Shown piece after piece: positions 25,701-40,158 of a stretch of 64,000 nt of DNA (position 1 is the first letter of the stretch; the number at the start of each line of letters is the position of its first letter). Location: the NCBI GenBank assembly GCA_031841125.1, contig JAJSSI010000053.1, positions 1 to 64,000 on the forward strand. Reading direction: 5' to 3'. The translations under genes and the position numbers were made by a program. The stretch comes from Acanthococcus lagerstroemiae. Its lineage: Eukaryota; Arthropoda; Insecta; Hemiptera; Eriococcidae. The notes under the pieces are model-generated. The model ran no database searches, was not told the DNA's origin, and saw only the letters and a list, made by a program, of their open reading frames with translations.

Positions 25701-28700
25701 AGCCCCCTCCCTAATTGTCCGTATGGGTCCATTCCGGTACCAAAATTCGTGGAAAAATACGGCCTTTCGATCCCCGCAAATTCCATTCCTCTAGGTCAAT
25801 TAGGAAAAATTTTCACATTTGAGGAGATATACATGCAGTAAATTATGAAGATCGCATTTCGGCCATAGCCCCCTCCCTAATTGTCCGTATGGGTCCATTC
25901 CGGTACCAAAATTCGTGGAAAAATACGGCCTTTCGATCCCCGCAAATTCCATTCCTCTAGGTCAATTAGGAAAAATTTTAATTTTTCAGGAGTATACATG
26001 CAGTAAATTATGAAGATCGCATTTCGGCCATAGCCCCCTCCCTAATTGTCCGTATGGGTCCATTCCGGTACCAAAATTCGTGGAAAAATACGGCCTTTCG
26101 ATCCCCGCAAATTCCATCCCTCTAGGTCAATTAGGAAAAATTTTACATTTGAGGAGATATACATGCAGTAAATTATGAAGATCGCATTTCGGCCATAGCC
26201 CCCTCCCTAATTGTCCGTATGGGTCCATTCCGGTACCAAAATTCGTGGAAAAATACGGCCTTTCGATCCCCGCAAATTCCATCCCTCTAGGTCAATTAGG
26301 AAAAATTTCACATTTGAGGAGATATACATGCAGTAAATTATGAAGATCGCATTTCGGCCATAGCCCCCTCCCTAATTGTCCGTATGGGTCCATTCCGGTA
26401 CCAAAATTCGTGGAAAAATACGGCCTTTCGATCCCCGCAAATTCCATTCCTCTAGGTCAATTAGGAAAAATTTTTTACATTTGAGGAGATATACATGCAG
26501 TAAATTATGAAGATCGCATTTCGGCCATAGCCCCCTCCCTAATTGTCCGTATGGGTCCATTCCGGTACCAAAATTCGTGGAAAAATACGGCCTTTCGATC
26601 CCCGCAAATTCCATTCCTCTAGGTCAATTAGGAAAAATTTTCACATTGAGGAGATATACATGCAGTAAATTATGAAGATCGCATTTCGGCCATAGCCCCC
26701 TCCCTAATTGTCCGTATGGGTCCATTCCGGTACCAAAATTCGTGGAAAAATACGGCCTTTCGATCCCCGCAAATTCCATTCCTCTAGGTCAATTAGGAAA
26801 AATTTTAATTTTTGAGGAGTATACATGCAGTAAATTATGAAGATCGCATTTCGGCCATAGCCCCCTCCCTAATTGTCCGTATGGGTCCATTCCGGTACCA
26901 AAATTCGTGGAAAAATACGGCCTTTCGATCCCCGCAAATTCCATTCCTCTAGGTCAATTAGGAAAAATTTTACATTTGAGGAGATATACATGCAGTAAAT
27001 TATGAAGATCGCATTTCGGCCATAGCCCCCTCCCTAATTGTCCGTATGGGTCCATTCCGGTACCAAAATTCGTGGAAAAATACGGCCTTTCGATCCCCGC
27101 AAATTCCATTCCTCTAGGTCAATTAGGAAAAATTTTAATTATTGAGGAGATATACATGCAGTAAATTATGAAGATCGCATTTCGGCCATAGCCCCCTCCC
27201 TAATTGTCCGTATGGGTCCATTCCGGTACCAAAATTCGTGGAAAAATACGGCCTTTCGATCCCCGCAAATTCCATTCCTCTAGGTCAATTAGGAAAAATT
27301 TTCATTTTTGAGGAGTATACATGCAGTAAATTATGAAGATCGCATTTCGGCCATAGCCCCCTCCCTAATTGTCCGTATGGGTCCATTCCGGTACCAAAAT
27401 TCGTGGAAAAATACGGCCTTTCGATCCCCGCAAATTCCATCCCTCTAGGTCAATTAGGAAAAATTTTCACATTTGAGGAGATATACATGCAGTAAATTAT
27501 GAAGATCGCATTTCGGCCATAGCCCCCTCCCTAATTGTCCGTATGGGTCCATTCCGGTACCAAAATTCGTGGAAAAATACGGCCTTTCGATCCCCGCAAA
27601 TTCCATTCCTCTAGGTCAATTAGGAAAAATTTTCACATTTGAGGAGATATACATGCAGTAAATTATGAAGATCGCATTTCGGCCATAGCCCCCTCCCTAA
27701 TTGTCCGTATGGGTCCATTCCGGTACCAAAATTCGTGGAAAAATACGGCCTTTCGATCCCCGCAAATTCCATTCCTCTAGGTCAATTAGGAAAAATTTTA
27801 ATTTTTGAGTAGTATACATGCAGTAAATTATGAAGATCGCATTTCGGCCATAGCCCCCTCCCTAATTGTCCGTATGGGTCCATTCCGGTACCAAAATTCG
27901 TGGAAAAATACGGCCTTTCGATCCCCGCAAATTCCATTCCTCTAGGTCAATTAGGAAAAATTTTTACATTTGAGGAGATATACATGCAGTAAATTATGAA
28001 GATCGCATTTCGGCCATAGCCCCCTCCCTAATTGTCCGTATGGGTCCATTCCGGTACCAAAATTCGTGGAAAAATACGGCCTTTCGATCCCCGCAAATTC
28101 CATCCCTCTAGGTCAATTAGGAAAAATTTTCACATTTGAGGAGATATACATGCAGTAAATTATGAAGATCGCATTTCGGCCATAGCCCCCTCCCTAATTG
28201 TCCGTATGGGTCCATTCCGGTACCAAAATTCGTGGAAAAATACGGCCTTTCGATCCCGCAAATTCCATTCCTCTAGGTCAATTAGGAAAAATTTTCACAT
28301 TTGAGGAGATATACATGCAGTAAATTATGAAGATCGCATTTCGGCCATAGCCCCCCTCCCTAATTGTCCGTATGGGTCCATTCCGGTACCAAAATTCGTG
28401 GAAAAATACGGCCTTTCGATCCCCGCAAATTCCATTCCTCTAGGTCAATTAGGAAAAATTTTAATTTGAGGAGATATACATGCAGTAAATTATGAAGATC
28501 GCATTTCGGCCATAGCCCCCTCCCTAATTGTCCGTATGGGTCCATTCCGGTACCAAAATTCGTGGAAAAATACGGCCTTTCGATCCCCGCAAATTCCATT
28601 CCTCTAGGTCAATTAGGAAAAATTTTAATTTTTCAGTATATACATGCAGTAAATTATGAAGATCGCATTTCGGCCATAGCCCCCTCCCTAATTGTCCGTA

Positions 28701-29060
28701 TGGGTCCATTCCGGTACCAAAATTCGTGGAAAAATACGGCCTTTCGATCCCCGCAAATTCCATTCCTCTAGGTCAATTAGGAAAAATTTTAATTTTTGAG
28801 GAGATATACATGCAGTAAATTATGAAGATCGCATTTCGGCCATAGCCCCCTCCCTAATTGTCCGTATGGGTCCATTCCGGTACCAAAATTCGTGGAAAAA
28901 TACGGCCTTTCGATCCCCGCAAATTCCATCCTCTAGGTCAATTAGGAAAAATTTTTCACATTTGAGGAGATATACATGCAGTAAATTATGAAGATCGCAT
29001 TTCGGCCATAGCCCCCTCCCTAATTGTCCGTATGGGTCCATTCCGGTACCAAAATTCGTG

Positions 29061-29074
29061 GAAAAAATACCCTT
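29061..29074 (+). repeat. Core copy lacking gg of tacggcc
   Basis: The normal gtggaaaaatacggccttt reads gtggaaaaaataccctttcg here: one A is gained and two G are lost. The change removes the CGG part of the CENP-B-box-like motif and one GGCC in this single copy. Confidence 0.7.
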
Positions 29075-29758
29075 TCGATCCCCGCAAATTCCATTCCTCT
29101 AGGTCAATTAGGAAAAATTTTCATTTTTGAGGAGATATACATGCAGTAAATTATGAAGATCGCATTTCGGCCATAGCCCCCTCCCTAATTGTCCGTATGG
29201 GTCCATTCCGGTACCAAAATTCGTGGAAAAATACGGCCTTTCGATCCCCGCAAATTCCATTCCTCTAGGTCAATTAGGAAAAATTTTAATTTTTGAGGAG
29301 TATACATGCAGTAAATTATGAAGATCGCATTTCGGCCATAGCCCCCTCCCTAATTGTCCGTATGGGTCCATTCCGGTACCAAAATTCGTGGAAAAATACG
29401 GCCTTTCGATCCCCGCAAATTCCATTCCTCTAGGTCAATTAGGAAAAATTTTCATTTTGAGGAGATATACATGCAGTAAATTATGAAGATCGCATTTCGG
29501 CCATAGCCCCCTCCCTAATTGTCCGTATGGGTCCATTCCGGTACCAAAATTCGTGGAAAAATACGGCCTTTCGATCCCCGCAAATTCCATTCCTCTAGGT
29601 CAATTAGGAAAATTTTCACATTTGAGGAGATATACATGCAGTAAATTATGAAGATCGCATTTCGGCCATAGCCCCCTCCCTAATTGTCCGTATGGGTCCA
29701 TTCCGGTACCAAAATTCGTGGAAAAATACGGCCTTTCGATCCCCGCAAATTCCATTCC

Positions 29759-30086
29759 TCTAGGTCAATTAGGAAAAATTTTAATTTTCAGGAGTATACA
29801 TGCAGTAAATTATGAAGATCGCATTTCGGCCATAGCCCCCTCCCTAATTGTCCGTATGGGTCCATTCCGGTACCAAAATTCGTGGAAAAATACGGCCTTT
29901 CGATCCCCGCAAATTCCATTCCTCTAGGTCAATTAGGAAAAATTTTAATTTTCAGGAGTATACATGCAGTAAATTATGAAGATCGCATTTCGGCCATAGC
30001 CCCCTCCCTAATTGTCCGTATGGGTCCATTCCGGTACCAAAATTCGTGGAAAAATACGGCCTTTCGATCCCCGCAAATTCCATTCC
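29759..30086 (+). repeat. Two adjacent identical 164-bp monomers (aattttcaggagtatac)
   Basis: Copies 29759-29922 and 29923-30086 share the less common aattttcag-gagtatac segment and read identically by eye. This is another probable recent single-unit duplication. The same segment occurs alone near 2339, 9118, 35237 and 54717. Confidence 0.75.
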
Positions 30087-33000
30087 TCTAGGTCAATTAG
30101 GAAAAATTTTCACATTTGAGGAGATATACATGCAGTAAATTATGAAGATCGCATTTCGGCCATAGCCCCCTCCCTAATTGTCCGTATGGGTCCATTCCGG
30201 TACCAAAATTCGTGGAAAAATACGGCCTTTCGATCCCCGCAAATTCCATTCCTCTAGGTCAATTAGGAAAAATTTTCACATTTGAGGAGATATACATGCA
30301 GTAAATTATGAAGATCGCATTTCGGCCATAGCCCCCTCCCTAATTGTCCGTATGGGTCCATTCCGGTACCAAAATTCGTGGAAAAATACGGCCTTTCGAT
30401 CCCCGCAAATTCCATTCCTCTAGGTCAATTAGGAAAAATTTTAATTTTTGAGGAGTATACATGCAGTAAAATTATGAAGATCGCATTTCGGCCATAGCCC
30501 CCTCCCTAATTGTCCGTATGGGTCCATTCCGGTACCAAAATTCGTGGAAAAATACGGCCTTTCGATCCCCGCAAATTCCATCCCTCTAGGTCAATTAGGA
30601 AAAATTTTCACATTTGAGGAGATATACATGCAGTAAATTATGAAGATCGCATTTCGGCCATAGCCCCCTCCCTAATTGTCCGTATGGGTCCATTCCGGTA
30701 CCAAAATTCGTGGAAAAATACGGCCTTTCGATCCCCGCAAATTCCATCCCTCTAGGTCAATTAGGAAAAATTTTCACATTTGAGGAGTATACATGCAGTA
30801 AATTATGAAGATCGCATTTCGGCCATAGCCCCCTCCCTAATTGTCCGTATGGGTCCATTCCGGTACCAAAATTCGTGGAAAAATACGGCCTTTCGATCCC
30901 CGCAAATTCCATCCCTCTAGGTCAATTAGGAAAAATTTTTTACATTTGAGGAGATATACATGCAGTAAATTATGAAGATCGCATTTCGGCCATAGCCCCC
31001 TCCCTAATTGTCCGTATGGGTCCATTCCGGTACCAAAATTCGTGGAAAAATACGGCCTTTCGATCCCCGCAAATTCCATTCCTCTAGGTCAATTAGGAAA
31101 AATTTTAATTTGAGGAGATATACATGCAGTAAATTATGAAGATCGCATTTCGGCCATAGCCCCCTCCCTAATTGTCCGTATGGGTCCATTCCGGTACCAA
31201 AATTCGTGGAAAAATACGGCCTTTCGATCCCCGCAAATTCCATTCCTCTAGGTCAATTAGGAAAAATTTTTAATTTTTCAGATATACATGCAGTAAATTA
31301 TGAAGATCGCATTTCGGCCATAGCCCCCTCCCTAATTGTCCGTATGGGTCCATTCCGGTACCAAAATTCGTGGAAAAATACGGCCTTTCGATCCCCGCAA
31401 ATTCCATCCTCTAGGTCAATTAGGAAAAATTTTTAATTTTTGAGGAGTATACATGCAGTAAATTATGAAGATCGCATTTCGGCCATAGCCCCCTCCTAAT
31501 TGTCCGTATGGGTCCATTCCGGTACCAAAATTCGTGGAAAAATACGGCCTTTCGATCCCCGCAAATTCCATCCCTCTAGGTCAATTAGGAAAAATTTTTC
31601 ACATTTGAGGAGATATACATGCAGTAAATTATGAAGATCGCATTTCGGCCATAGCCCCCTCCCTAATTGTCCGTATGGGTCCATTCCGGTACCAAAATTC
31701 GTGGAAAAATACGGCCTTTCGATCCCCGCAAATTCCATTCCTCTAGGTCAATTAGGAAAATTTTTAATTTTCAGTATATACATGCAGTAAATTATGAAGA
31801 TCGCATTTCGGCCATAGCCCCCTCCCTAATTGTCCGTATGGGTCCATTCCGGTACCAAAATTCGTGGAAAAATACGGCCTTTCGATCCCCGCAAATTCCA
31901 TTCCTCTAGGTCAATTAGGAAAAATTTTCACATTTGAGGAGTATACATGCAGTAAATTATGAAGATCGCATTTCGGCCATAGCCCCCTCCCTAATTGTCC
32001 GTATGGGTCCATTCCGGTACCAAAATTCGTGGAAAAATACGGCCTTTCGATCCCCGCAAATTCCATTCCTCTAGGTCAATTAGGAAAAATTTTCACATTT
32101 GAGGAGATATACATGCAGTAAATTATGAAGATCGCATTTCGGCCATAGCCCCCTCCCTAATTGTCCGTATGGGTCCATTCCGGTACCAAAATTCGTGGAA
32201 AAATACGGCCTTTCGATCCCCGCAAATTCCATTCCTCTAGGTCAATTAGGAAAAATTTTCACATTTGAGGAGATATACATGCAGTAAATTATGAAGATCG
32301 CATTTCGGCCATAGCCCCCTCCCTAATTGTCCGTATGGGTCCATTCCGGTACCAAAATTCGTGGAAAAATACGGCCTTTCGATCCCCGCAAATTCCATTC
32401 CTCTAGGTCAATTAGGAAAAATTTTAACATTTGAGGAGTATACATGCAGTAAATTATGAAGATCGCATTTCGGCCATAGCCCCCTCCCTAATTGTCCGTA
32501 TGGGTCCATTCCGGTACCAAAATTCGTGGAAAAATACGGCCTTTCGATCCCGCAAATTCCATCCCTCTAGGTCAATTAGGAAAAATTTTTACATTTGAGG
32601 AGATATACATGCAGTAAATTATGAAGATCGCATTTCGGCCATAGCCCCCCCTCCCTAATTGTCCGTATGGGTCCATTCCGGTACCAAAATTCGTGGAAAA
32701 ATACGGCCTTTCGATCCCCGCAAATTCCATCCCTCTAGGTCAATTAGGAAAAATTTTCACATTTGAGGAGATATACATGCAGTAAATTATGAAGATCGCA
32801 TTTCGGCCATAGCCCCCTCCCTAATTGTCCGTATGGGTCCATTCCGGTACCAAAATTCGTGGAAAAATACGGCCTTTCGATCCCCGCAAATTCCATTCCT
32901 CTAGGTCAATTAGGAAAAATTTTCACATTTGAGGAGATATACATGCTGTAAATTATGAAGATCGCATTTCGGCCATAGCCCCCTCCCTAATTGTCCGTAT

Positions 33001-36000
33001 GGGTCCATTCCGGTACCAAAATTCGTGGAAAAATACGGCCTTTCGATCCCGCAAATTCCATTCCTCTAGGTCAATTAGGAAAAATTTTAATTTTTCAGTA
33101 TATACATGCAGTAAATTATGAAGATCGCATTTCGGCCATAGCCCCCTCCCTAATTGTCCGTATGGGTCCATTCCGGTACCAAAATTCGTGGAAAAATACG
33201 GCCTTTCGATCCCCGCAAATTCCATTCCTCTAGGTCAATTAGGAAAAATTTTCACATTTGAGGAGATATACATGCAGTAAATTATGAAGATCGCATTTCG
33301 GCCATAGCCCCCTCCCTAATTGTCCGTATGGGTCCATTCCGGTACCAAAATTCGTGGAAAAATACGGCCTTTCGATCCCCGCAAATTCCATTCCTCTAGG
33401 TCAATTAGGAAAATTTTCATTTTGAGGAGATATACATGCAGTAAATTATGAAGATCGCATTTCGGCCATAGCCCCCTCCCTAATTGTCCGTATGGGTCCA
33501 TTCCGGTACCAAAATTCGTGGAAAAATACGGCCTTTCGATCCCCGCAAATTCCATCCCTCTAGGTCAATTAGGAAAAATTTTTCACTTTGAGGAGATATA
33601 CATGCAGTAAATTATGAAGATCGCATTTCGGCCATAGCCCCTCCCTAATTGTCCGTATGGGTCCATTCCGGTACCAAAATTCGTGGAAAAATACGGCCTT
33701 TCGATCCCCGCAAATTCCATCCTCTAGGTCAATTAGGAAAAATTTTTAATTTTTGAGGAGATATACATGCAGTAAATTATGAAGATCGCATTTCGGCCAT
33801 AGCCCCCTCCCTAATTGTCCGTATGGGTCCATTCCGGTACCAAAATTCGTGGAAAAATACGGCCTTTCGATCCCCGCAAATTCCATTCCTCTAGGTCAAT
33901 TAGGAAAAATTTTAATTTTTGAGGAGTATACATGCAGTAAATTATGAAGATCGCATTTCGGCCATAGCCCCCTCCCTAATTGTCCGTATGGGTCCATTCC
34001 GGTACCAAAATTCGTGGAAAAATACGGCCTTTCGATCCCCGCAAATTCCATTCCTCTAGGTCAATTAGGAAAAATTTTAATTTTTGAGGAGTATACATGC
34101 AGTAAATTATGAAGATCGCATTTCGGCCATAGCCCCCTCCCTAATTGTCCGTATGGGTCCATTCCGGTACCAAAATTCGTGGAAAAATACGGCCTTTCGA
34201 TCCCCGCAAATTCCATTCCTCTAGGTCAATTAGGAAAAATTTTCACATTTGAGGAGATATACATGCAGTAAATTATGAAGATCGCATTTCGGCCATAGCC
34301 CCCTCCCTAATTGTCCGTATGGGTCCATTCCGGTACCAAAATTCGTGGAAAAATACGGCCTTTCGATCCCCGCAAATTCCATTCCCTCTAGGTCAATTAG
34401 GAAAAATTTTCATTTTTCAGGAGATATACATGCAGTAAATTATGAAGATCGCATTTCGGCCATAGCCCCCTCCCTAATTGTCCGTATGGGTCCATTCCGG
34501 TACCAAAATTCGTGGAAAAATACGGCCTTTCGATCCCCGCAAATTCCATCCCTAGGTCAATTAGGAAAAATTTTTAATTTTTCAGGAGTATACATGCAGT
34601 AAATTATGAAGATCGCATTTCGGCCATAGCCCCCTCCCTAATTGTCCGTATGGGTCCATTCCGGTACCAAAATTCGTGGAAAAATACGGCCTTTCGATCC
34701 CCGCAAATTCCATTCCTCTAGGTCAATTAGGAAAAATTTTCACATTTGAGGAGATATACATGCAGTAAATTATGAAGATCGCATTTCGGCCATAGCCCCC
34801 TCCCTAATTGTCCGTATGGGTCCATTCCGGTACCAAAATTCGTGGAAAAATACGGCCTTTCGATCCCCGCAAATTCCATTCCTCTAGGTCAATTAGGAAA
34901 AATTTTTACATTTTCAGGAGTATACATGCAGTAAATTATGAAGATCGCATTTCGGCCATAGCCCCCTCCCTAATTGTCCGTATGGGTCCATTCCGGTACC
35001 AAAATTCGTGGAAAAATACGGCCTTTCGATCCCCGCAAATTCCATTCCTCTAGGTCAATTAGGAAAAATTTTTAATTTTTCAGGAGTATACATGCAGTAA
35101 ATTATGAAGATCGCATTTCGGCCATAGCCCCCTCCCTAATTGTCCGTATGGGTCCATTCCGGTACCAAAATTCGTGGAAAAATACGGCCTTTCGATCCCC
35201 GCAAATTCCATTCCTCTAGGTCAATTAGGAAAAATTTTAATTTTCAGGAGTATACATGGAGTAAATTATGAAGATCGCATTTCGGCCATAGCCCCCTCCC
35301 TAATTGTCCGTATGGGTCCATTCCGGTACCAAAATTCGTGGAAAAATACGGCCTTTCGATCCCCGCAAATTCCATCCCTCTAGGTCAATTAGGAAAAATT
35401 TTTCACATTTGAGGAGATATACATGCAGTAAATTATGAAGATCGCATTTCGGCCATAGCCCCCTCCCTAATTGTCCGTATGGGTCCATTCCGGTACCAAA
35501 ATTCGTGGAAAAATACGGCCTTTCGATCCCCGCAAATTCCATTCCTCTAGGTCAATTAGGAAAAATTTTAATTTTTGAGGAGTATACATGCAGTAAATTA
35601 TGAAGATCGCATTTCGGCCATAGCCCCCTCCCTAATTGTCCGTATGGGTCCATTCCGGTACCAAAATTCGTGGAAAAATACGGCCTTTCGATCCCCGCAA
35701 ATTCCATCCTCTAGGTCAATTAGGAAAAATTTTAATTTTTCAGTCATACATGAGTAAATTATGAAGATCGCATTTCGGCCATAGCCCCCTCCCTAATTGT
35801 CCGTATGGGTCCATTCCGGTACCAAAATTCGTGGAAAAATACGGCCTTTCGATCCCCGCAAATTCCATCCCTCTAGGTCAATTAGGAAAAATTTTCACAT
35901 TTGAGGAGATATACATGCAGTAAATTATGAAGATCGCATTTCGGCCATAGCCCCCTCCCTAATTGTCCGTATGGGTCCATTCCGGTACCAAAATTCGTGG

Positions 36001-39000
36001 AAAAATACGGCCTTTCGATCCCCGCAAATTCCATCCCTCTAGGTCAATTAGGAAAAATTTTCACATTTGAGGAGATATACATGCAGTAAATTATGAAGAT
36101 CGCATTTCGGCCATAGCCCCCTCCCTAATTGTCCGTATGGGTCCATTCCGGTACCAAAATTCGTGGAAAAATACGGCCTTTCGATCCCCGCAAATTCCAT
36201 TCCTCTAGGTCAATTAGGAAAAATTTTTACATTTGAGGAGATATACATGCAGTAAATTATGAAGATCGCATTTCGGCCATAGCCCCCTCCCTAATTGTCC
36301 GTATGGGTCCATTCCGGTACCAAAATTCGTGGAAAAATACGGCCTTTCGATCCCCGCAAATTCCATTCCTCTAGGTCAATTAGGAAAAATTTTAATTTTC
36401 AGGATCATACATGCAGTAAATTATGAAGATCGCATTTCGGCCATAGCCCCCTCCCTAATTGTCCGTATGGGTCCATTCCGGTACCAAAATTCGTGGAAAA
36501 ATACGGCCTTTCGATCCCCGCAAATTCCATTCCTCTAGGTCAATTAGGAAAAATTTTAATTTTTAGGAGATATACATGCAGTAAATTATGAAGATCGCAT
36601 TTCGGCCATAGCCCCCTCCCTAATTGTCCGTATGGGTCCATTCCGGTACCAAAATTCGTGGAAAAATACGGCCTTTCGATCCCCGCAAATTCCATCCCTC
36701 TAGGTCAATTAGGAAAAATTTTCACATTTGAGGAGATATACATGCAGTAAATTATGAAGATCGCATTTCGGCCATAGCCCCCTCCCTAATTGTCCGTATG
36801 GGTCCATTCCGGTACCAAAATTCGTGGAAAAATACGGCCTTTCGATCCCCGCAAATTCCATTCCTCTAGGTCAATTAGGAAAAATTTTAATTTTTCAGTA
36901 GTATACATGGAGTAAATTATGAAGATCGCATTTCGGCCATAGCCCCCTCCCTAATTGTCCGTATGGGTCCATTCCGGTACCAAAATTCGTGGAAAAATAC
37001 GGCCTTTCGATCCCCGCAAATTCCATTCCTCTAGGTCAATTAGGAAAAATTTTCATTTTTGAGGAGATATACATGCAGTAAATTATGAAGATCGCATTTC
37101 GGCCATAGCCCCCTCCCTAATTGTCCGTATGGGTCCATTCCGGTACCAAAATTCGTGGAAAAATACGGCCTTTCGATCCCCGCAAATTCCATCCCTCTAG
37201 GTCAATTAGGAAAAATTTTCACATTTGAGGAGATATACATGCAGTAAATTATGAAGATCGCATTTCGGCCATAGCCCCCTCCCTAATTGTCCGTATGGGT
37301 CCATTCCGGTACCAAAATTCGTGGAAAAATACGGCCTTTCGATCCCCGCAAATTCCATCCCTCTAGGTCAATTAGGAAAAATTTTCACACTTGAGGAGAT
37401 ATACATGCAGTAAATTATGAAGATCGCATTTCGGCCATAGCCCCCTCCCTAATTGTCCGTATGGGTCCATTCCGGTACCAAAATTCGTGGAAAAATACGG
37501 CCTTTCGATCCCCGCAAATTCCATCCCTCTAGGTCAATTAGGAAAAATTTTCACATTTGAGGAGATATACATGCAGTAAATTATGAAGATCGCATTTCGG
37601 CCATAGCCCCCTCCCTAATTGTCCGTATGGGTCCATTCCGGTACCAAAATTCGTGGAAAAATACGGCCTTTCGATCCCCGCAAATTCCATTCCTCTAGGT
37701 CAATTAGGAAAAATTTTATTTTTGAGGAGTATACATGCAGTAAATTATGAAGATCGCATTTCGGCCATAGCCCCCTCCCTAATTGTCCGTATGGGTCCAT
37801 TCCGGTACCAAAATTCGTGGAAAAATACGGCCTTTCGATCCCCGCAAATTCCATTCCTCTAGGTCAATTAGGAAAAATTTTCACATTTGAGGAGATATAC
37901 ATGCAGTAAATTATGAAGATCGCATTTCGGCCATAGCCCCCTCCCTAATTGTCCGTATGGGTCCATTCCGGTACCAAAATTCGTGGAAAAATACGGCCTT
38001 TCGATCCCCGCAAATTCCATCCCTCTAGGTCAATTAGGAAAAATTTTCACATTTGAGGAGATATACATGCAGTAAATTATGAAGATCGCATTTCGGCCAT
38101 AGCCCCCTCCCTAATTGTCCGTATGGGTCCATTCCGGTACCAAAATTCGTGGAAAAATACGGCCTTTCGATCCCCGCAAATTCCATCCCTCTAGGTCAAT
38201 TAGGAAAAATTTTACATTTGAGGAGATATACATGCAGTAAATTATGAAGATCGCATTTCGGCCATAGCCCCCTCCCTAATTGTCCGTATGGGTCCATTCC
38301 GGTACCAAAATTCGTGGAAAAATACGGCCTTTCGATCCCCGCAAATTCCATTCCTCTAGGTCAATTAGGAAAAATTTTCATTATTCAGGAGATATACATG
38401 CAGTAAATTATGAAGATCGCATTTCGGCCATAGCCCCCTCCCTAATTGTCCGTATGGGTCCATTCCGGTACCAAAATTCGTGGAAAAATACGGCCTTTCG
38501 ATCCCCGCAAATTCCATTCCTCTAGGTCAATTAGGAAAAATTTTAATTTTTCAGGAGTATACATGAGTAAATTATGAAGATCGCATTTCGGCCATAGCCC
38601 CCTCCCTAATTGTCCGTATGGGTCCATTCCGGTACCAAAATTCGTGGAAAAATACGGCCTTTCGATCCCCGCAAATTCCATTCCTCTAGGTCAATTAGGA
38701 AAAATTTTAATTTTTTGAGGATATACATGCAGTAAATTATGAAGATCGCATTTCGGCCATAGCCCCCTCCCTAATTGTCCGTATGGGTCCATTCCGGTAC
38801 CAAAATTCGTGGAAAAATACGGCCTTTCGATCCCCGCAAATTCCATCCCTCTAGGTCAATTAGGAAAAATTTTCACATTTGAGGAGATATACATGCAGTA
38901 AATTATGAAGATCGCATTTCGGCCATAGCCCCCTCCCTAATTGTCCGTATGGGTCCATTCCGGTACCAAAATTCGTGGAAAAATACGGCCTTTCGATCCC

Positions 39001-39660
39001 CGCAAATTCCATTCCTCTAGGTCAATTAGGAAAAATTTTAATTTTTCAGTAGATATACATGCAGTAAATTATGAAGATCGCATTTCGGCCATAGCCCCCT
39101 CCCTAATTGTCCGTATGGGTCCATTCCGGTACCAAAATTCGTGGAAAAATACGGCCTTTCGATCCCCGCAAATTCCATTCCTCTAGGTCAATTAGGAAAA
39201 ATTTTAATTTTTGAGGAGTATACATGCAGTAAATTATGAAGATCGCATTTCGGCCATAGCCCCCTCCCTAATTGTCCGTATGGGTCCATTCCGGTACCAA
39301 AATTCGTGGAAAAATACGGCCTTTCGATCCCCGCAAATTCCATTCCTCTAGGTCAATTAGGAAAAATTTTATTTTTGAGTAGATACCTGCAGTAAATTAT
39401 GAAGATCGCATTTCGGCCATAGCCCCCTCCCTAATTGTCCGTATGGGTCCATTCCGGTACCAAAATTCGTGGAAAAATACGGCCTTTCGATCCCCGCAAA
39501 TTCCATCCCTCTAGGTCAATTAGGAAAAATTTTCACATTTGAGGAGATATACATGCAGTAAATTATGAAGATCGCATTTCGGCCATAGCCCCCTCCCTAA
39601 TTGTCCGTATGGGTCCATTCCGGTACCAAAATTCGTGGAAAAATACGGCCTTTCGATCCC

Positions 39661-39683
39661 CGCAAATTCCATCATCCCTCTAG
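39661..39683 (+). repeat. Junction with 3-bp duplication (catcatccc)
   Basis: The usual aaattccatccctctagg reads aaattccatcatccctctagg here, a tandem duplication of cat or atc. It lies just upstream of the first cluster of short monomers. Confidence 0.7.
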
Positions 39684-39844
39684 GTCAATTAGGAAAAATT
39701 TTCACATTTGAGGAGATATACATGCAGTAAATTATGAAGATCGCATTTCGGCCATAGCCCCCTCCCTAATTGTCCGTATGGGTCCATTCCGGTACCAAAA
39801 TTCGTGGAAAAATACGGCCTTTCGATCCCCGCAAATTCCATTCC

Positions 39845-40158
39845 TCTAGGTCAATTAGGAAAAATTTGAGGAGATATACATGCAGTAAATTATGAAGATC
39901 GCATTTCGGCCATAGCCCCCTCCCTAATTGTCCGTATGGGTCCATTCCGGTACCAAAATTCGTGGAAAAATACGGCCTTTCGATCCCCGCAAATTCCATC
40001 CTCTAGGTCAATTAGGAAAAATTGAGGAGATATACATGCAGTAAATTATGAAGATCGCATTTCGGCCATAGCCCCCTCCCTAATTGTCCGTATGGGTCCA
40101 TTCCGGTACCAAAATTCGTGGAAAAATACGGCCTTTCGATCCCCGCAAATTCCATTCC
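39845..40158 (+). repeat. Two short 157-bp monomers, variable segment truncated
   Basis: In copies 39845-40001 and 40002-40158 the A5 is followed directly by tttgag or ttgag, so about eight to nine bases of the variable segment are lost and gaggagatatac is kept. The second copy follows a catcc junction. The core is unaffected. Confidence 0.8.
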
